Assembly (NCBI GenBank): GCA_900754775.1
Contig: CAAEDZ010000108.1
Span: 1 to 5,970 of the forward strand
DNA from: Clostridia bacterium
Lineage (GTDB): Bacteria > Bacillota_A > Clostridia > Christensenellales > Aristaeellaceae
Reading direction: 5' to 3'
DNA: 5,970 bases
Below, piece by piece: positions 1-5,970 of the stretch. Below the pieces are notes generated by a model. It ran no database searches and was not told the origin of the DNA. It saw only the letters and a list, made by a program, of their open reading frames with translations. Position 1 is the stretch's first letter; each line of letters begins with the position of its first letter. A program made the translations under genes and the position numbers.

Positions 1-43
1 CTCTCTGATGGGAGGCAGTGTTTCTTTCGTCGCGTTTGTCCAT
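1..43 (-). CDS. N-terminal fragment of the gene downstream of fmt (partial, cut by the window edge)
   Basis: The ATG directly follows the TAA stop of fmt (TAA-ATG), and a purine-rich GAGGGG lies six bases before it, so translation probably continues from fmt into this frame. Only 14 codons are visible, reading MDKRDERNTASHQR. This is a charged, hydrophilic start with no signal peptide or membrane segment. The sequence is too short to identify the family. In Firmicutes the gene after def-fmt is often rsmB (16S rRNA cytosine-5 methyltransferase) or a small zinc metallopeptidase. A soluble, polar N-terminus fits the former better than a membrane-anchored protease, but this is an inference from gene order only. 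Confidence 0.6.
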   Translation of the reverse strand, partial: MDKRDERNTASHQR

Positions 44-979
44 TTATATCCCCTCGCCGAATTTCGTTCCCGGTTCGATCTTTTTTCCCGCCAGATAGGC
101 GCGGGCGTTCATGCGCTTGCCGCCGGGAGCCTGCATTTCCAGAACTTCCAGCGCGCCCTCGCCGCAGGCCACGAAGAGGCCCTCCTTGGCCGAGGAGCGC
201 AGCACCGTGCCGGGTTCCCCCTCGCCCATGGCGGGGCGGGCGCGGTAAATTTTCAGCGTGCCGCCCAAACAGTCCGTGTAGGCGCTGGGCCACGGGTCGA
301 GGCCGCGCGCCTGACAGGCGATCTCTTTGGCGCTCCTTGTCCAGTCGATCAGGCCCATCTCCTTTTTCAGCATCGGCTGGCGGCTGGCAAGGCGTTCGTC
401 CTGTTTGACGGGCGCGATCTCGCCGGCGATGTAGCCCTTGAGCGTCTCGATGAGCAGTTCCGCGCCCAGTTGGGAGAGGCGCGCGGACAGCTCGGCGGCG
501 GTCTCCGTCTCGCCGATGTCCGTCTCGCGGCGCAGAAGCATGGCGCCGGTATCGACCCCGGCGTCGGTGAGCATGGTGGTGACGCCGGTCCTCGTTTCGC
601 CGTTCAGAATGCACCAGTTGATGGGCGCGGCGCCGCGATAGGCGGGCAGCAGCGAGGCGTGGACGTTGACGGTGCCCATTTTCGGCACGTCCAGAAGCGC
701 CTGCGAGAGAATTTGCCCAAAGGCGGCGGTGACGACGATGTCCGGCGCCAGCGCGCGCAGGCAGGCAAGCCCCTCTTCATTGCGCAGGCGCTCAAACTGA
801 TACACCGGCACGCCGCGCTCCACGGCCAGTTTTTTGACCGGGCAGGCGGCCAGCTTGTGGCCGCGCCCCACGGGGCGGTCGGGTTGGGTGAAGACGCCCA
901 CGACCGCGTAGCCCGCGTCCAGCAGTGCTTTCAAGGAGGGCACGGCGAACTCCGGCGTGCCCATGAAGACGACGCGCAT
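44..979 (-). CDS. fmt: Methionyl-tRNA formyltransferase
   Basis: This cytoplasmic enzyme transfers a formyl group from 10-formyltetrahydrofolate to the amino group of methionyl-initiator tRNA, making fMet-tRNA for translation initiation. The 311-residue product is close to the 315 residues of the E. coli enzyme. The N-terminal formyltransferase fold starts with [16 protein letters not shown]. The tRNA-contacting loop TQPDRPVGRG spans residues 31-40, and Arg39 corresponds to the known acceptor-stem arginine. The catalytic triad is visible as Asn105 and His107 in NVHASLLP and Asp143 in GVDTG. The conserved YRGAAPI follows at 114-120. KKEMGLIDW at about 205-213 leads into the C-terminal tRNA-binding domain (about 210-311). 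The open frame extends further upstream inside def, but the family start is the ATG that shares its A with the def stop codon (TGATG). GAGGGGG lies seven bases before this ATG. Def, encoded just upstream, removes the same formyl group. Identification is secure. Confidence 0.97.
   Translation of the reverse strand: MRVVFMGTPEFAVPSLKALLDAGYAVVGVFTQPDRPVGRGHKLAACPVKKLAVERGVPVYQFERLRNEEGLACLRALAPDIVVTAAFGQILSQALLDVPKMGTVNVHASLLPAYRGAAPINWCILNGETRTGVTTMLTDAGVDTGAMLLRRETDIGETETAAELSARLSQLGAELLIETLKGYIAGEIAPVKQDERLASRQPMLKKEMGLIDWTRSAKEIACQARGLDPWPSAYTDCLGGTLKIYRARPAMGEGEPGTVLRSSAKEGLFVACGEGALEVLEMQAPGGKRMNARAYLAGKKIEPGTKFGEGI
50..55 (-). promoter_or_regulatory. Shine-Dalgarno sequence of the gene after fmt
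   Basis: On the minus strand this reads GAGGGG, and six bases separate it from the ATG that ends at position 41. It lies inside the last codons of fmt. This supports the short downstream frame as a real gene that is translationally coupled to fmt. Confidence 0.5.
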
Positions 980-1449
980 CACTCGTCCCCCTCCCGGTCG
1001 GTGACGTCCTCGATCATCTTGTCGACGTAGATGATGCCGTCCAGATGGTCGATCTCGTGGCAGAGGGCCATGGTGAGGAAGCCCTCGCCCTTGACTTCGA
1101 TGGGCCGGCCCTTGCGGTCCTGCGCGCGCACGGTGACGCGCTCCGGGCGCTTGACCGTGCCGCGGCGGCCGGGCACGGAGAGACAGCCCTCGGCGTTGAT
1201 CATCTCGCCCTCGGAGGATACGATCTCCGGGTTGATAAGCTCGATGAGGCCATCGCCCACGTCGATGACCACGCATCTTTTCAGCACGCCCACCTGCACC
1301 GCCGCCAGCCCCGCGCCGTCGGCCTCGTACATGGTGTCGGCCATGTCGTCCAGAAGCGTCCAGAGGCGCTTGTCGAATTTTTCCACGGTGCGCGAATGTT
1401 TGCGCAGCATGTCGTCGATGCCAAATTCCAGGATCTTGCGCGTCGCCAT
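979..1449 (-). CDS. def: Peptide deformylase
   Basis: This metalloenzyme removes the N-terminal formyl group from nascent proteins at the ribosome, usually with Fe2+ or another divalent metal. The product has 156 residues, near the usual 150-170. All three family motifs are present: GAGLAAVQ at 45-52 (Gln52), EGCLS at 87-91 (metal ligand Cys89), and HEIDH at 131-135 (metal ligands His131 and His135, catalytic Glu132). Two variations stand out. Motif 1 has Val51 where Pro or Thr is usual, and the common N-terminal DPVLR appears as IDDMLR. The chosen ATG gives the typical short N-terminus [10 protein letters not shown] and has AGGGGG six bases before it. An in-frame ATG at position 1515 would add 22 arginine-rich residues inside priA and is unlikely. 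The stop overlaps the fmt start by one base, so the pair is probably translationally coupled. Confidence 0.97.
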   Translation of the reverse strand: MATRKILEFGIDDMLRKHSRTVEKFDKRLWTLLDDMADTMYEADGAGLAAVQVGVLKRCVVIDVGDGLIELINPEIVSSEGEMINAEGCLSVPGRRGTVKRPERVTVRAQDRKGRPIEVKGEGFLTMALCHEIDHLDGIIYVDKMIEDVTDREGDE

Positions 1450-1455
1450 ACTCTT

Positions 1456-1461
1456 CCCCCT
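1456..1461 (-). promoter_or_regulatory. Shine-Dalgarno sequence of def, overlapping the priA stop codon
   Basis: The minus strand reads TAGGGGGAAGAGTATG. The AG of the priA TAG stop begins the AGGGGG ribosome-binding site, which sits six bases from the def ATG. Ribosomes ending priA therefore stop on the def initiation site. This favours the ATG at 1449 over the upstream in-frame ATG. Confidence 0.6.
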
Positions 1462-3652
1462 ATAAAAGGCTCGTCGGATCGCCCTCAAGCTCCGCGCGCG
1501 CGCCCTCCGCGGCATCCGCCAGCGCCTGCATCTTTGCGGTGATCCCGCGCGTATCGGCCTTGAAATACATTTTTAAGAACACCTGATAGCGATACTCGCC
1601 GCGAAGCCGCTTGAGGGGGCATTCGAGGGCGCGCATCTGCACGATGTCGGGGCGATGGCCGCCCCGGTCGAGAAAGCCGTTGAGTTCCGTTTCCGCCGTT
1701 TCCGCCGCTTTTTTCGCGGCCTCTTCCTCCTTCGCGGTGAAGACGATGCGGGCGATCACCGTGAAGGGCGGATAGAGCGCGCCCCGGCGAAAGGCGCTCT
1801 CGCGCAGGTAAAAGGCGCGATAGTCCTGGCTGGCGGCCAGGCGGATGCCGTAGTGGTCCGGCTCATAGGTCTGCAAAATGACCTTGCCGGGATAGTTGGC
1901 GCGGCCCGCGCGCCCGGCCATCTGCGTGATGAGCTGGAAGGTGCGCTCCGCGCTGCGATAGTCGGGCAGGTTGAGGGTCATGTCCGCCGCCACCACGCCC
2001 GAGAGGGTGACGTTGGGAAAATCCAGCCCCTTGGCGATCATCTGCGTGCCGACGAGTATGTCGGCCTCGCCCTGCCGGAAAGCCTCGAGAATTTTGGCGT
2101 GGGCGTCCTTTTTGCGCGTGGTGTCGTAGTCCATGCGCAACACCGCCGCCTCCGGGAACTGGCGCTTCACTTCCTCGACCACCTGCTCGGTGCCGATGCC
2201 GAAGAACTTGATGTAGGGGCTGCCGCACTCCGGGCACTTTTGCGGCACCGCCCGCTCCGCCCCGCAGTAGTGGCAGCGCAGCACGTTCTCCGCCTGATGG
2301 TAGGTCATGGAGACGTCGCAGGAGGCGCACTTGACCACGTAGCCGCACTTGCGGCAGGAGACGAAGGACGAATGCCCGCGCCGGTTGATGAGCAGCATGG
2401 CCTGCCGCCCGCGCCCCAGGCAGTCTTTCAATTCCTCGGAAAGACGGGCGCTGAAGATGGAGCGGTTGCCGCGCTCAAATTCGCGGCGCATGTCCACCAC
2501 CTCGACCTCGGGCAGGGGACGGCCGCCCACGCGCTCAGGAAGCTCGATGAGCGTCAGGCGGTTTTCCGGGCGCACGCCGCTCATCGAACGCATATACGAA
2601 GCGATGGACGGCGTGGCGCTGCCCAGCAGCAGCACCGCGCCCGCGCTCTCCGCGCGCCGCCAGGCAACCTCGCGGGCGTCGTAGCGGGGGCGGCGGTCGG
2701 ACTGGTAGCTGCCCTCGTGTTCCTCATCGACGACGAGGACGCCGCCATTTGTAAGCGGCGCGAACACCGCCGAGCGCGCGCCGATGACCACGCGCGCCTC
2801 GCCCGAGCGGATGCGCCGCCATTCGTCATATCTCTCGCCCTGCGAAAGGCCGGAATGGAGGACGGCCGCGTCCGCGCCGAAGCGCTGGTGGAACCACGAG
2901 ACCATCTGCGGCGTGAGGGCGATCTCCGGCACGAGGACGATGGCGCTTTTGCCCATTTCCAGCGCCCGGCGCACGAGGCGGATGTAGACCTCCGTCTTGC
3001 CCGAGCCGGTGACGCCGTGCAACAAAAAACGACCGCCGCCATGCTCCAGCGCGGCGCACAGTTCGGATACGGCGCGCCCCTGCGCGCGGGTGAGGGGCGG
3101 GTCGGGCAGCGTTTCCCCGCGCAACACGGCGGGGGCGCGGCGTTCGCCGCGCGCATAGATTTCCACCGCGCCCTTCTCAACGAGGGCGCGCAGCGGCGCG
3201 GCGGGCAGAAGCGCGGTCTCCACATCTCCCGCGCGCAGACGGGCAACGATCTCCTGCTGGCGCGAGCCGCGCGCGGCAAAGTCCGGCGCGGCAAGATGGG
3301 CCACGCGGCGCGTCTTTTCGCGCACGCTGCCCCGGCGCATGCCGGAGGGCAGCATCAGGCGCAGGGCCTCGATGAGGTTGCAGTTGTAGCGCAGGCGCAT
3401 CCATTTGGCCAGCGCCATCAGTTCCGGGAGGATGACCGGCTCCGCCCCGCGCAGGGCGAGGATGGATTTTACGCGCGCGCTCTCCAGCGCGCATTCGTCC
3501 GTCAGTTCGACGATGAAGCCGTCCGCGCGGGCATTTCCCAGCGGCACGCACACCTGCTGGCCCTCGCGGGCGTCCATGCCCTCGGGCACGGCGTAGGTGA
3601 ACACATGGTCGAGGGCGTCAGAGACGCGGTCGAGGATGACGTTTGCATACAT
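1460..3652 (-). CDS. priA: Primosomal protein N' (replication restart helicase PriA)
   Basis: PriA is a superfamily 2, 3'-to-5' DNA helicase that recognises stalled or repaired replication forks and starts reloading of the replicative helicase. The 730-residue product matches the family (about 730-805). The N-terminal DNA-binding domain (about 1-105) starts [21 protein letters not shown] winged-helix region follows. The helicase core has Walker A GVTGSGKT at 213-220, Walker B DEEH at 309-312, the aromatic-rich loop to about 324 ([10 protein letters not shown]) and motif III GSAT at 344-347. Eight cysteines at 433, 436, 442, 445, 460, 463, 473 and 476 form the two-zinc module. Motif V is [12 protein letters not shown] at 535-546, and motif VI is QMAGRAGR at 577-584, with Met where Val is common. 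The C-terminus ends DPTSLL, as usual for the family. The ATG shares its A with the coaBC stop codon, and GGAG lies eight bases upstream. All ATPase and zinc residues are intact. Confidence 0.98.
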   Translation of the reverse strand: MYANVILDRVSDALDHVFTYAVPEGMDAREGQQVCVPLGNARADGFIVELTDECALESARVKSILALRGAEPVILPELMALAKWMRLRYNCNLIEALRLMLPSGMRRGSVREKTRRVAHLAAPDFAARGSRQQEIVARLRAGDVETALLPAAPLRALVEKGAVEIYARGERRAPAVLRGETLPDPPLTRAQGRAVSELCAALEHGGGRFLLHGVTGSGKTEVYIRLVRRALEMGKSAIVLVPEIALTPQMVSWFHQRFGADAAVLHSGLSQGERYDEWRRIRSGEARVVIGARSAVFAPLTNGGVLVVDEEHEGSYQSDRRPRYDAREVAWRRAESAGAVLLLGSATPSIASYMRSMSGVRPENRLTLIELPERVGGRPLPEVEVVDMRREFERGNRSIFSARLSEELKDCLGRGRQAMLLINRRGHSSFVSCRKCGYVVKCASCDVSMTYHQAENVLRCHYCGAERAVPQKCPECGSPYIKFFGIGTEQVVEEVKRQFPEAAVLRMDYDTTRKKDAHAKILEAFRQGEADILVGTQMIAKGLDFPNVTLSGVVAADMTLNLPDYRSAERTFQLITQMAGRAGRANYPGKVILQTYEPDHYGIRLAASQDYRAFYLRESAFRRGALYPPFTVIARIVFTAKEEEAAKKAAETAETELNGFLDRGGHRPDIVQMRALECPLKRLRGEYRYQVFLKMYFKADTRGITAKMQALADAAEGARAELEGDPTSLL

Positions 3653-4836
3653 CAGAACAGCTCCGATACGCAGTCGAGGATGGCTTCGGCCACCTCGCGC
3701 TTGCCGCGCAGGGGCACTTCCCGCGCGTCTTCCCGGGAAAAGATGGTCACGGCGTTGGTGTCGCCGGCAAAGCCCGCGCCGGGGCGGGTGACGTCGTTGG
3801 CGACGACGAGGTCGGCATTTTTCCTTTCCAGCTTTTTGCGGGCGTTTTCGGCGACGTTCTGCGTCTCGGCGGCGAAGGCGACCAGAATTTGCCCTTCGCG
3901 CTTGCGAGCGCCCAGTTCGGCGGCGATGTCCGTGGTGTTTTCAAGTTCCAATGTCATGCCCTCGCCGCTTTTCTTGATCTTCTCCGCGGCCACGGCGCGG
4001 GGGCGGAAATCCGCCGGGGCGGCAGCCTGGATGACCACGTCGCTGCCTTCCGCGCGGGAAAGCACCGCCTCGCACAGTTCGGCGCAGGAAGTGATGGGCA
4101 CGAACTCCACGCCCGTGGGAGCGGGCAGGGAGACGGGACCGGAGACGAGCGTCACGGTCGCGCCACGGTCGCGCGCGGCCTCGGCGATGGCAAAGCCCAT
4201 CCTGCCCGTGGAGCGGTTGGTCAGAAAGCGCACCGGGTCGAGCATCTCGCGCGTGGGGCCGGCGGTGACGAGCAGGCGGCGGCCAGCAAAATCCTGTTTG
4301 GGGCAAAGAACGTCTTCGATGGCCTGCAAAATGGCGGTCGGCTCCTCCATGCGCCCCACGTCCTCGTCGCCGCAGGCGAGGTGGCCGCGGGCGGGGCCGC
4401 AGAAGCGCGCGCCCCACGCGCGCAGGCATTCGACGTTTTTCTGCGTGGCGGGATGCCTCCACATGGCGGCGTTCATCGCCGGGGCCAGCAGCACGGGGCA
4501 GCGCATGGCCAGATAGGTGGTGGAGAGCAGATCGTCGGCGACGCCGGAGGCGAACTTGGCGAGGATGTTGGCCGTGGCGGGCGCGACCACGAACAGGTCC
4601 GCCCACTTGGCAAGGGAGATATGGGCGATCTCATCGCGGGCGGCAAAGAGGTCGGTATGGACGCGGTTTCCCGTGAGCGTTTCCAGCGTCAGGGGGGCGA
4701 TGAAGCGGCAGGCATGCTCCGTCATCACGACGCGCACCTCCGCGCCCCGCTTTTTCAGCAGACTGATGAGTTCCGCCGCACGATAGGCGGCGATGCCGCC
4801 CGTCACGCCCAACACGATCCTCTTGCCGCTCAGCAT
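3652..4836 (-). CDS. coaBC: Bifunctional phosphopantothenoylcysteine synthetase/decarboxylase
   Basis: This enzyme catalyses two steps of coenzyme A synthesis: joining 4'-phosphopantothenate to cysteine, then decarboxylating the product to 4'-phosphopantetheine. The 394-residue product has the usual fused length (about 400). The FMN-dependent CoaC half (about 1-180) starts with [13 protein letters not shown]. It contains the active-site His72 in HISLAKWAD, the PAMN motif at 119-122 followed by MW, and the catalytic Cys155 in GHLACGD with GRM at 161-163. The CoaB half (about 186-394) shows TAGPTRE, the nucleotide-site Asn207 in [17 protein letters not shown] at 273-279, the conserved lysine region KIKK at 286-289, and DLVVANDV at 342-349. 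CoaB halves of this type normally use CTP. The ATG has AAGGAG six bases upstream and follows rpoZ by 19 bp. The stop overlaps the priA start as TGATG, as is common in Firmicutes. No domain is damaged. Confidence 0.98.
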   Translation of the reverse strand: MLSGKRIVLGVTGGIAAYRAAELISLLKKRGAEVRVVMTEHACRFIAPLTLETLTGNRVHTDLFAARDEIAHISLAKWADLFVVAPATANILAKFASGVADDLLSTTYLAMRCPVLLAPAMNAAMWRHPATQKNVECLRAWGARFCGPARGHLACGDEDVGRMEEPTAILQAIEDVLCPKQDFAGRRLLVTAGPTREMLDPVRFLTNRSTGRMGFAIAEAARDRGATVTLVSGPVSLPAPTGVEFVPITSCAELCEAVLSRAEGSDVVIQAAAPADFRPRAVAAEKIKKSGEGMTLELENTTDIAAELGARKREGQILVAFAAETQNVAENARKKLERKNADLVVANDVTRPGAGFAGDTNAVTIFSREDAREVPLRGKREVAEAILDCVSELF

Positions 4837-4855
4837 GTGCTTCTCCTTCGCGTGT

Positions 4856-5089
4856 TTATTCCTCTTCTTCCCCGGAATCCTCCAGCTCCGTGCGCGGATC
4901 GCGGGAATAGGTGATGAGACCGCGGTCGATCTCCTCGATGGCGATGGTCAGCGGCTTGGTCTCGCGGGTCTCGATCAGGGGCATGCTGCCGCCGATCAAT
5001 TCGCGGGCGCGCTTGGACGCCTCCACAGCCAGCGTGTAGCGGCAATCGACTTTTTCCAGCAGTTCTCCGATGGGGGGATCGATCATCAT
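4856..5089 (-). CDS. rpoZ: DNA-directed RNA polymerase omega subunit
   Basis: Omega is the small RNA polymerase subunit that wraps the C-terminus of beta' and aids assembly and stability of the enzyme. The product has 77 residues, within the normal range for Firmicutes (about 67-80). The N-terminus MIDPPIGELLEKVDCRYTL resembles the B. subtilis start MLDPSIDSLM and its KYTL. The signature helix ASKRARELI follows at 24-32, then KPLTIAIEEIDRGLI at about 45-59, and an acidic tail (ELEDSGEEEE). There are two adjacent ATG codons. The first is nine bases from a perfect AGGAGG and is preferred, while the second gives the family-like MIDP start. The location right after gmk is the classic gmk-rpoZ pairing, with a 13 bp gap that holds the ribosome-binding site. 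Identification is strong despite the small size, because motif and context agree. Confidence 0.96.
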   Translation of the reverse strand: MMIDPPIGELLEKVDCRYTLAVEASKRARELIGGSMPLIETRETKPLTIAIEEIDRGLITYSRDPRTELEDSGEEEE

Positions 5090-5098
5090 GTGGGTTTT

Positions 5099-5104
5099 CC
5101 TCCT
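5099..5104 (-). promoter_or_regulatory. Consensus Shine-Dalgarno sequence of rpoZ
   Basis: The minus strand reads AGGAGG. The first two bases of the site are the AG of the gmk TAG stop codon. It sits nine bases from the first of two tandem ATG codons and twelve from the second, so the first is favoured. It is the only full consensus site in the window and may boost translation of this small subunit. Confidence 0.7.
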
Positions 5105-5747
5105 ATTTGCCCGCTTTCAGCGACGCCGAGAGGGCGTTGAGAAAGCGCATGTTGTGCTTGGTCTTGGCGCGCGCGGCCTGAATGATGTCGTAGACCTGCT
5201 CTACGGCGCGATCGAGCGCGTCGGGAACGTCGTCCCAGTCCTGATGGATGACGATGTAATCGTAGCGGTAGGCCTGTTCCACTTCGCGGGCGGCGTTGTG
5301 CAGGCGGATGTTGAGCGATTCCTCGCTCTCCGTGCCGCGCGCGCGCAGGCGCTTTTCCAGATTCTCCCGGCTGGGGGGAGAGACGAAGATGCCGGTGACT
5401 TCGCTGTCCTGCTCCATGGCCTGCAAACAGCCCTGCACGTCGATCTCCAGAATGAGATCGTGCCCCTGGGCGAGCTGCTCCTGTACGGTGCTTTTGAGGG
5501 TGCCGTAGCGGTTCTGATGCACCAGCGCCCACTCGTAGAACGCGCCCTTGCGCACCAGTTCGTCAAACTGTTCGTCGGTCACGAAGTGATAGTGGACGCC
5601 CTCGATCTCGCCGGGACGCGGCGCGCGCGTGGTGCAGGATACGGAAAGGCTCACGTCCGGGTGCTTTTCCACGAGCTGCTTGGCGATCATTGATTTTCCC
5701 GCGCCCGCGGGGCCGGAGATCACGAACAGAAGTCCTCGACGCTCCAT
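5103..5747 (-). CDS. gmk: Guanylate kinase
   Basis: Gmk phosphorylates GMP to GDP with ATP in the cytoplasm and so feeds GTP and dGTP synthesis. The 214-residue product fits the family (about 200-210) with a slightly long C-terminus. Visible elements are the P-loop GPAGAGKS at 12-19, where the usual GPSGxGK serine is alanine at residue 14; the GMP-binding stretch SVSCTTRAPRPGE at 35-47 with Arg41 and Arg44; Tyr53; FYEWALVH at 70-77; YGT at 81-83; LEIDVQG at 100-106; and the lid PPSRENLEKRLRARGTESEE at 124-143 with arginines at 134 and 137. The start is well fixed, because an in-frame TAA lies at 5769-5771 and the ATG is the first standard start after it. GAGGGG lies nine bases upstream. In Firmicutes this enzyme is a known target of (p)ppGpp inhibition, but whether that holds here cannot be read from the sequence. 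Confidence 0.98.
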   Translation of the reverse strand: MERRGLLFVISGPAGAGKSMIAKQLVEKHPDVSLSVSCTTRAPRPGEIEGVHYHFVTDEQFDELVRKGAFYEWALVHQNRYGTLKSTVQEQLAQGHDLILEIDVQGCLQAMEQDSEVTGIFVSPPSRENLEKRLRARGTESEESLNIRLHNAAREVEQAYRYDYIVIHQDWDDVPDALDRAVEQVYDIIQAARAKTKHNMRFLNALSASLKAGK

Positions 5748-5811
5748 AGGATGAATCCCCTCGCTTTCTTAGTGTACAGGCCGTGATGGTGGTCTCGTTC
5801 GTCCAAGGCGG
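5748..5811. other. yicC-gmk intergenic spacer, the longest gap in the window
   Basis: These 64 bases hold the gmk ribosome-binding site (GAGGGG on the minus strand, positions 5757-5762) and little else that I can identify. There is no hairpin followed by a T run, so no intrinsic terminator. A TTGGAC and a TACACT are present on the minus strand, but 24 bases separate them, which is too far for a sigma-A promoter. In many Firmicutes the small gene remA sits at this point. There is no room for it here and no recognisable remnant. Confidence 0.6.
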
Positions 5812-5970
5812 CTATTCGACGTTCTGCACCTGTTCGCGCAATTTCTCGATCTCGGCCTTGCCGTCCATGGCCAGGCGGGTGATCTCGATGTCCTGCGACT
5901 TGGAGGCGATGGTGTTCACCTCGCGGTTGAACTCCTGCGCGAGGAAGTCCAGCCGCCGCCCGGCGGGGGC
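5812..5970 (-). CDS. YicC-family endoribonuclease, C-terminal end (partial)
   Basis: The frame runs from the window edge to a TAG stop and gives the last 52 residues of a protein whose 5' part is outside the window. The visible end includes [22 protein letters not shown], described here by its parts: [17 protein letters not shown] near the start, then [20 protein letters not shown], ending REQVQNVE. This is the hallmark C-terminal domain (DUF1732) of the YicC/YloC family, which has about 290 residues. Members act as endoribonucleases in RNA turnover, and YicC of E. coli has been linked to degradation of a small RNA. The family end and stop position are normal. Its place just upstream of gmk is conserved in Firmicutes and other bacteria. 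The catalytic activity cannot be judged from this fragment, but family membership is clear. Confidence 0.93.
   Translation of the reverse strand, partial: APAGRRLDFLAQEFNREVNTIASKSQDIEITRLAMDGKAEIEKLREQVQNVE

Noticed and set aside
8..1030. A 340-residue plus-strand open frame antisense to fmt
   Set aside because: It has the same Ala/Gly/His-rich shadow composition, lies opposite an intact fmt, and no promoter or family motif is visible.
1450..1515. Longer def reading frame starting at an upstream in-frame ATG
   Set aside because: The added residues are arginine-rich, lie within the priA coding end and do not resemble deformylase N-termini. The ATG at 1449 has a well-spaced ribosome-binding site.
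4405..4423. Perfect 7-bp inverted repeat GCGCGCG / CGCGCGC with a 5-base loop
   Set aside because: It lies inside the coaBC coding region, has no T run after it, and consists only of alternating G and C, which is common by chance in this GC-rich DNA. It is not supported as a terminator or operator.
1655..4516. A 953-residue plus-strand open frame antisense to priA and coaBC
   Set aside because: It runs opposite two intact, strongly conserved genes and across their junction. The translation is rich in Ala, Arg, Gly and His with no recognisable domain, as expected for the antisense frame of GC-rich coding DNA, where stop codons are rare. Codon-level conservation in relatives would be needed to revive it.
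3643..4914. A 423-residue plus-strand open frame antisense to coaBC
   Set aside because: It has a Gly/Ala/His/Arg-rich composition without domains, and it overlaps coaBC and the 3' end of rpoZ on the other strand. It is best explained as a GC-driven shadow frame.
5770..5806. Possible promoter before gmk (TTGGAC and TACACT on the minus strand)
   Set aside because: The two hexamers are 24 bases apart, far from the 16-18 needed, and no better -35 box lies at the right distance from TACACT.

Overview
The window is a stretch of bacterial housekeeping chromosome. By eye its GC content is above 60%. Every supported gene lies on the minus strand, so the operon reads from position 5970 down to position 1. 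In transcription order the genes are: the 3' end of a yicC-type endoribonuclease gene, gmk (guanylate kinase), rpoZ (RNA polymerase omega), coaBC (bifunctional phosphopantothenoylcysteine synthetase/decarboxylase), priA (replication restart helicase), def (peptide deformylase), fmt (methionyl-tRNA formyltransferase), and the first 14 codons of a further gene. This order is the conserved yicC-(remA)-gmk-rpoZ-coaBC-priA-def-fmt cluster known from Firmicutes. Together with the high GC it suggests a GC-rich member of the Clostridia, possibly a gut-associated lineage. That assignment is an inference from gene order and protein style and goes no further than roughly class level.

The layout is very compact. 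The gaps are 64 bp (yicC-gmk), 13 bp (gmk-rpoZ) and 19 bp (rpoZ-coaBC). coaBC and priA share one base in a TGATG overlap, priA-def has a 10 bp gap, def and fmt share another TGATG overlap, and fmt abuts the next ATG as TAA-ATG. Each start has a purine-rich Shine-Dalgarno sequence. I found no convincing promoter and no intrinsic terminator, so the genes are probably one polycistronic unit whose promoter lies outside the window, upstream of yicC. No gene-free stretch exceeds 64 bp.

Functionally the cluster joins nucleotide supply (Gmk), transcription (omega), coenzyme A synthesis (CoaBC), replication fork restart (PriA) and the formyl-methionine cycle of translation initiation. In that cycle Fmt adds the formyl group to initiator tRNA and Def removes it from new proteins. 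All six complete genes have near-standard length and their key catalytic motifs, and none looks broken or transferred.

I found no mobile element, CRISPR array, RNA gene or novel system. The points most worth a second look are the absence of remA between yicC and gmk and some mild motif variants in Def and Gmk. Very long plus-strand open frames are present, but they are best explained as antisense shadows of GC-rich genes.
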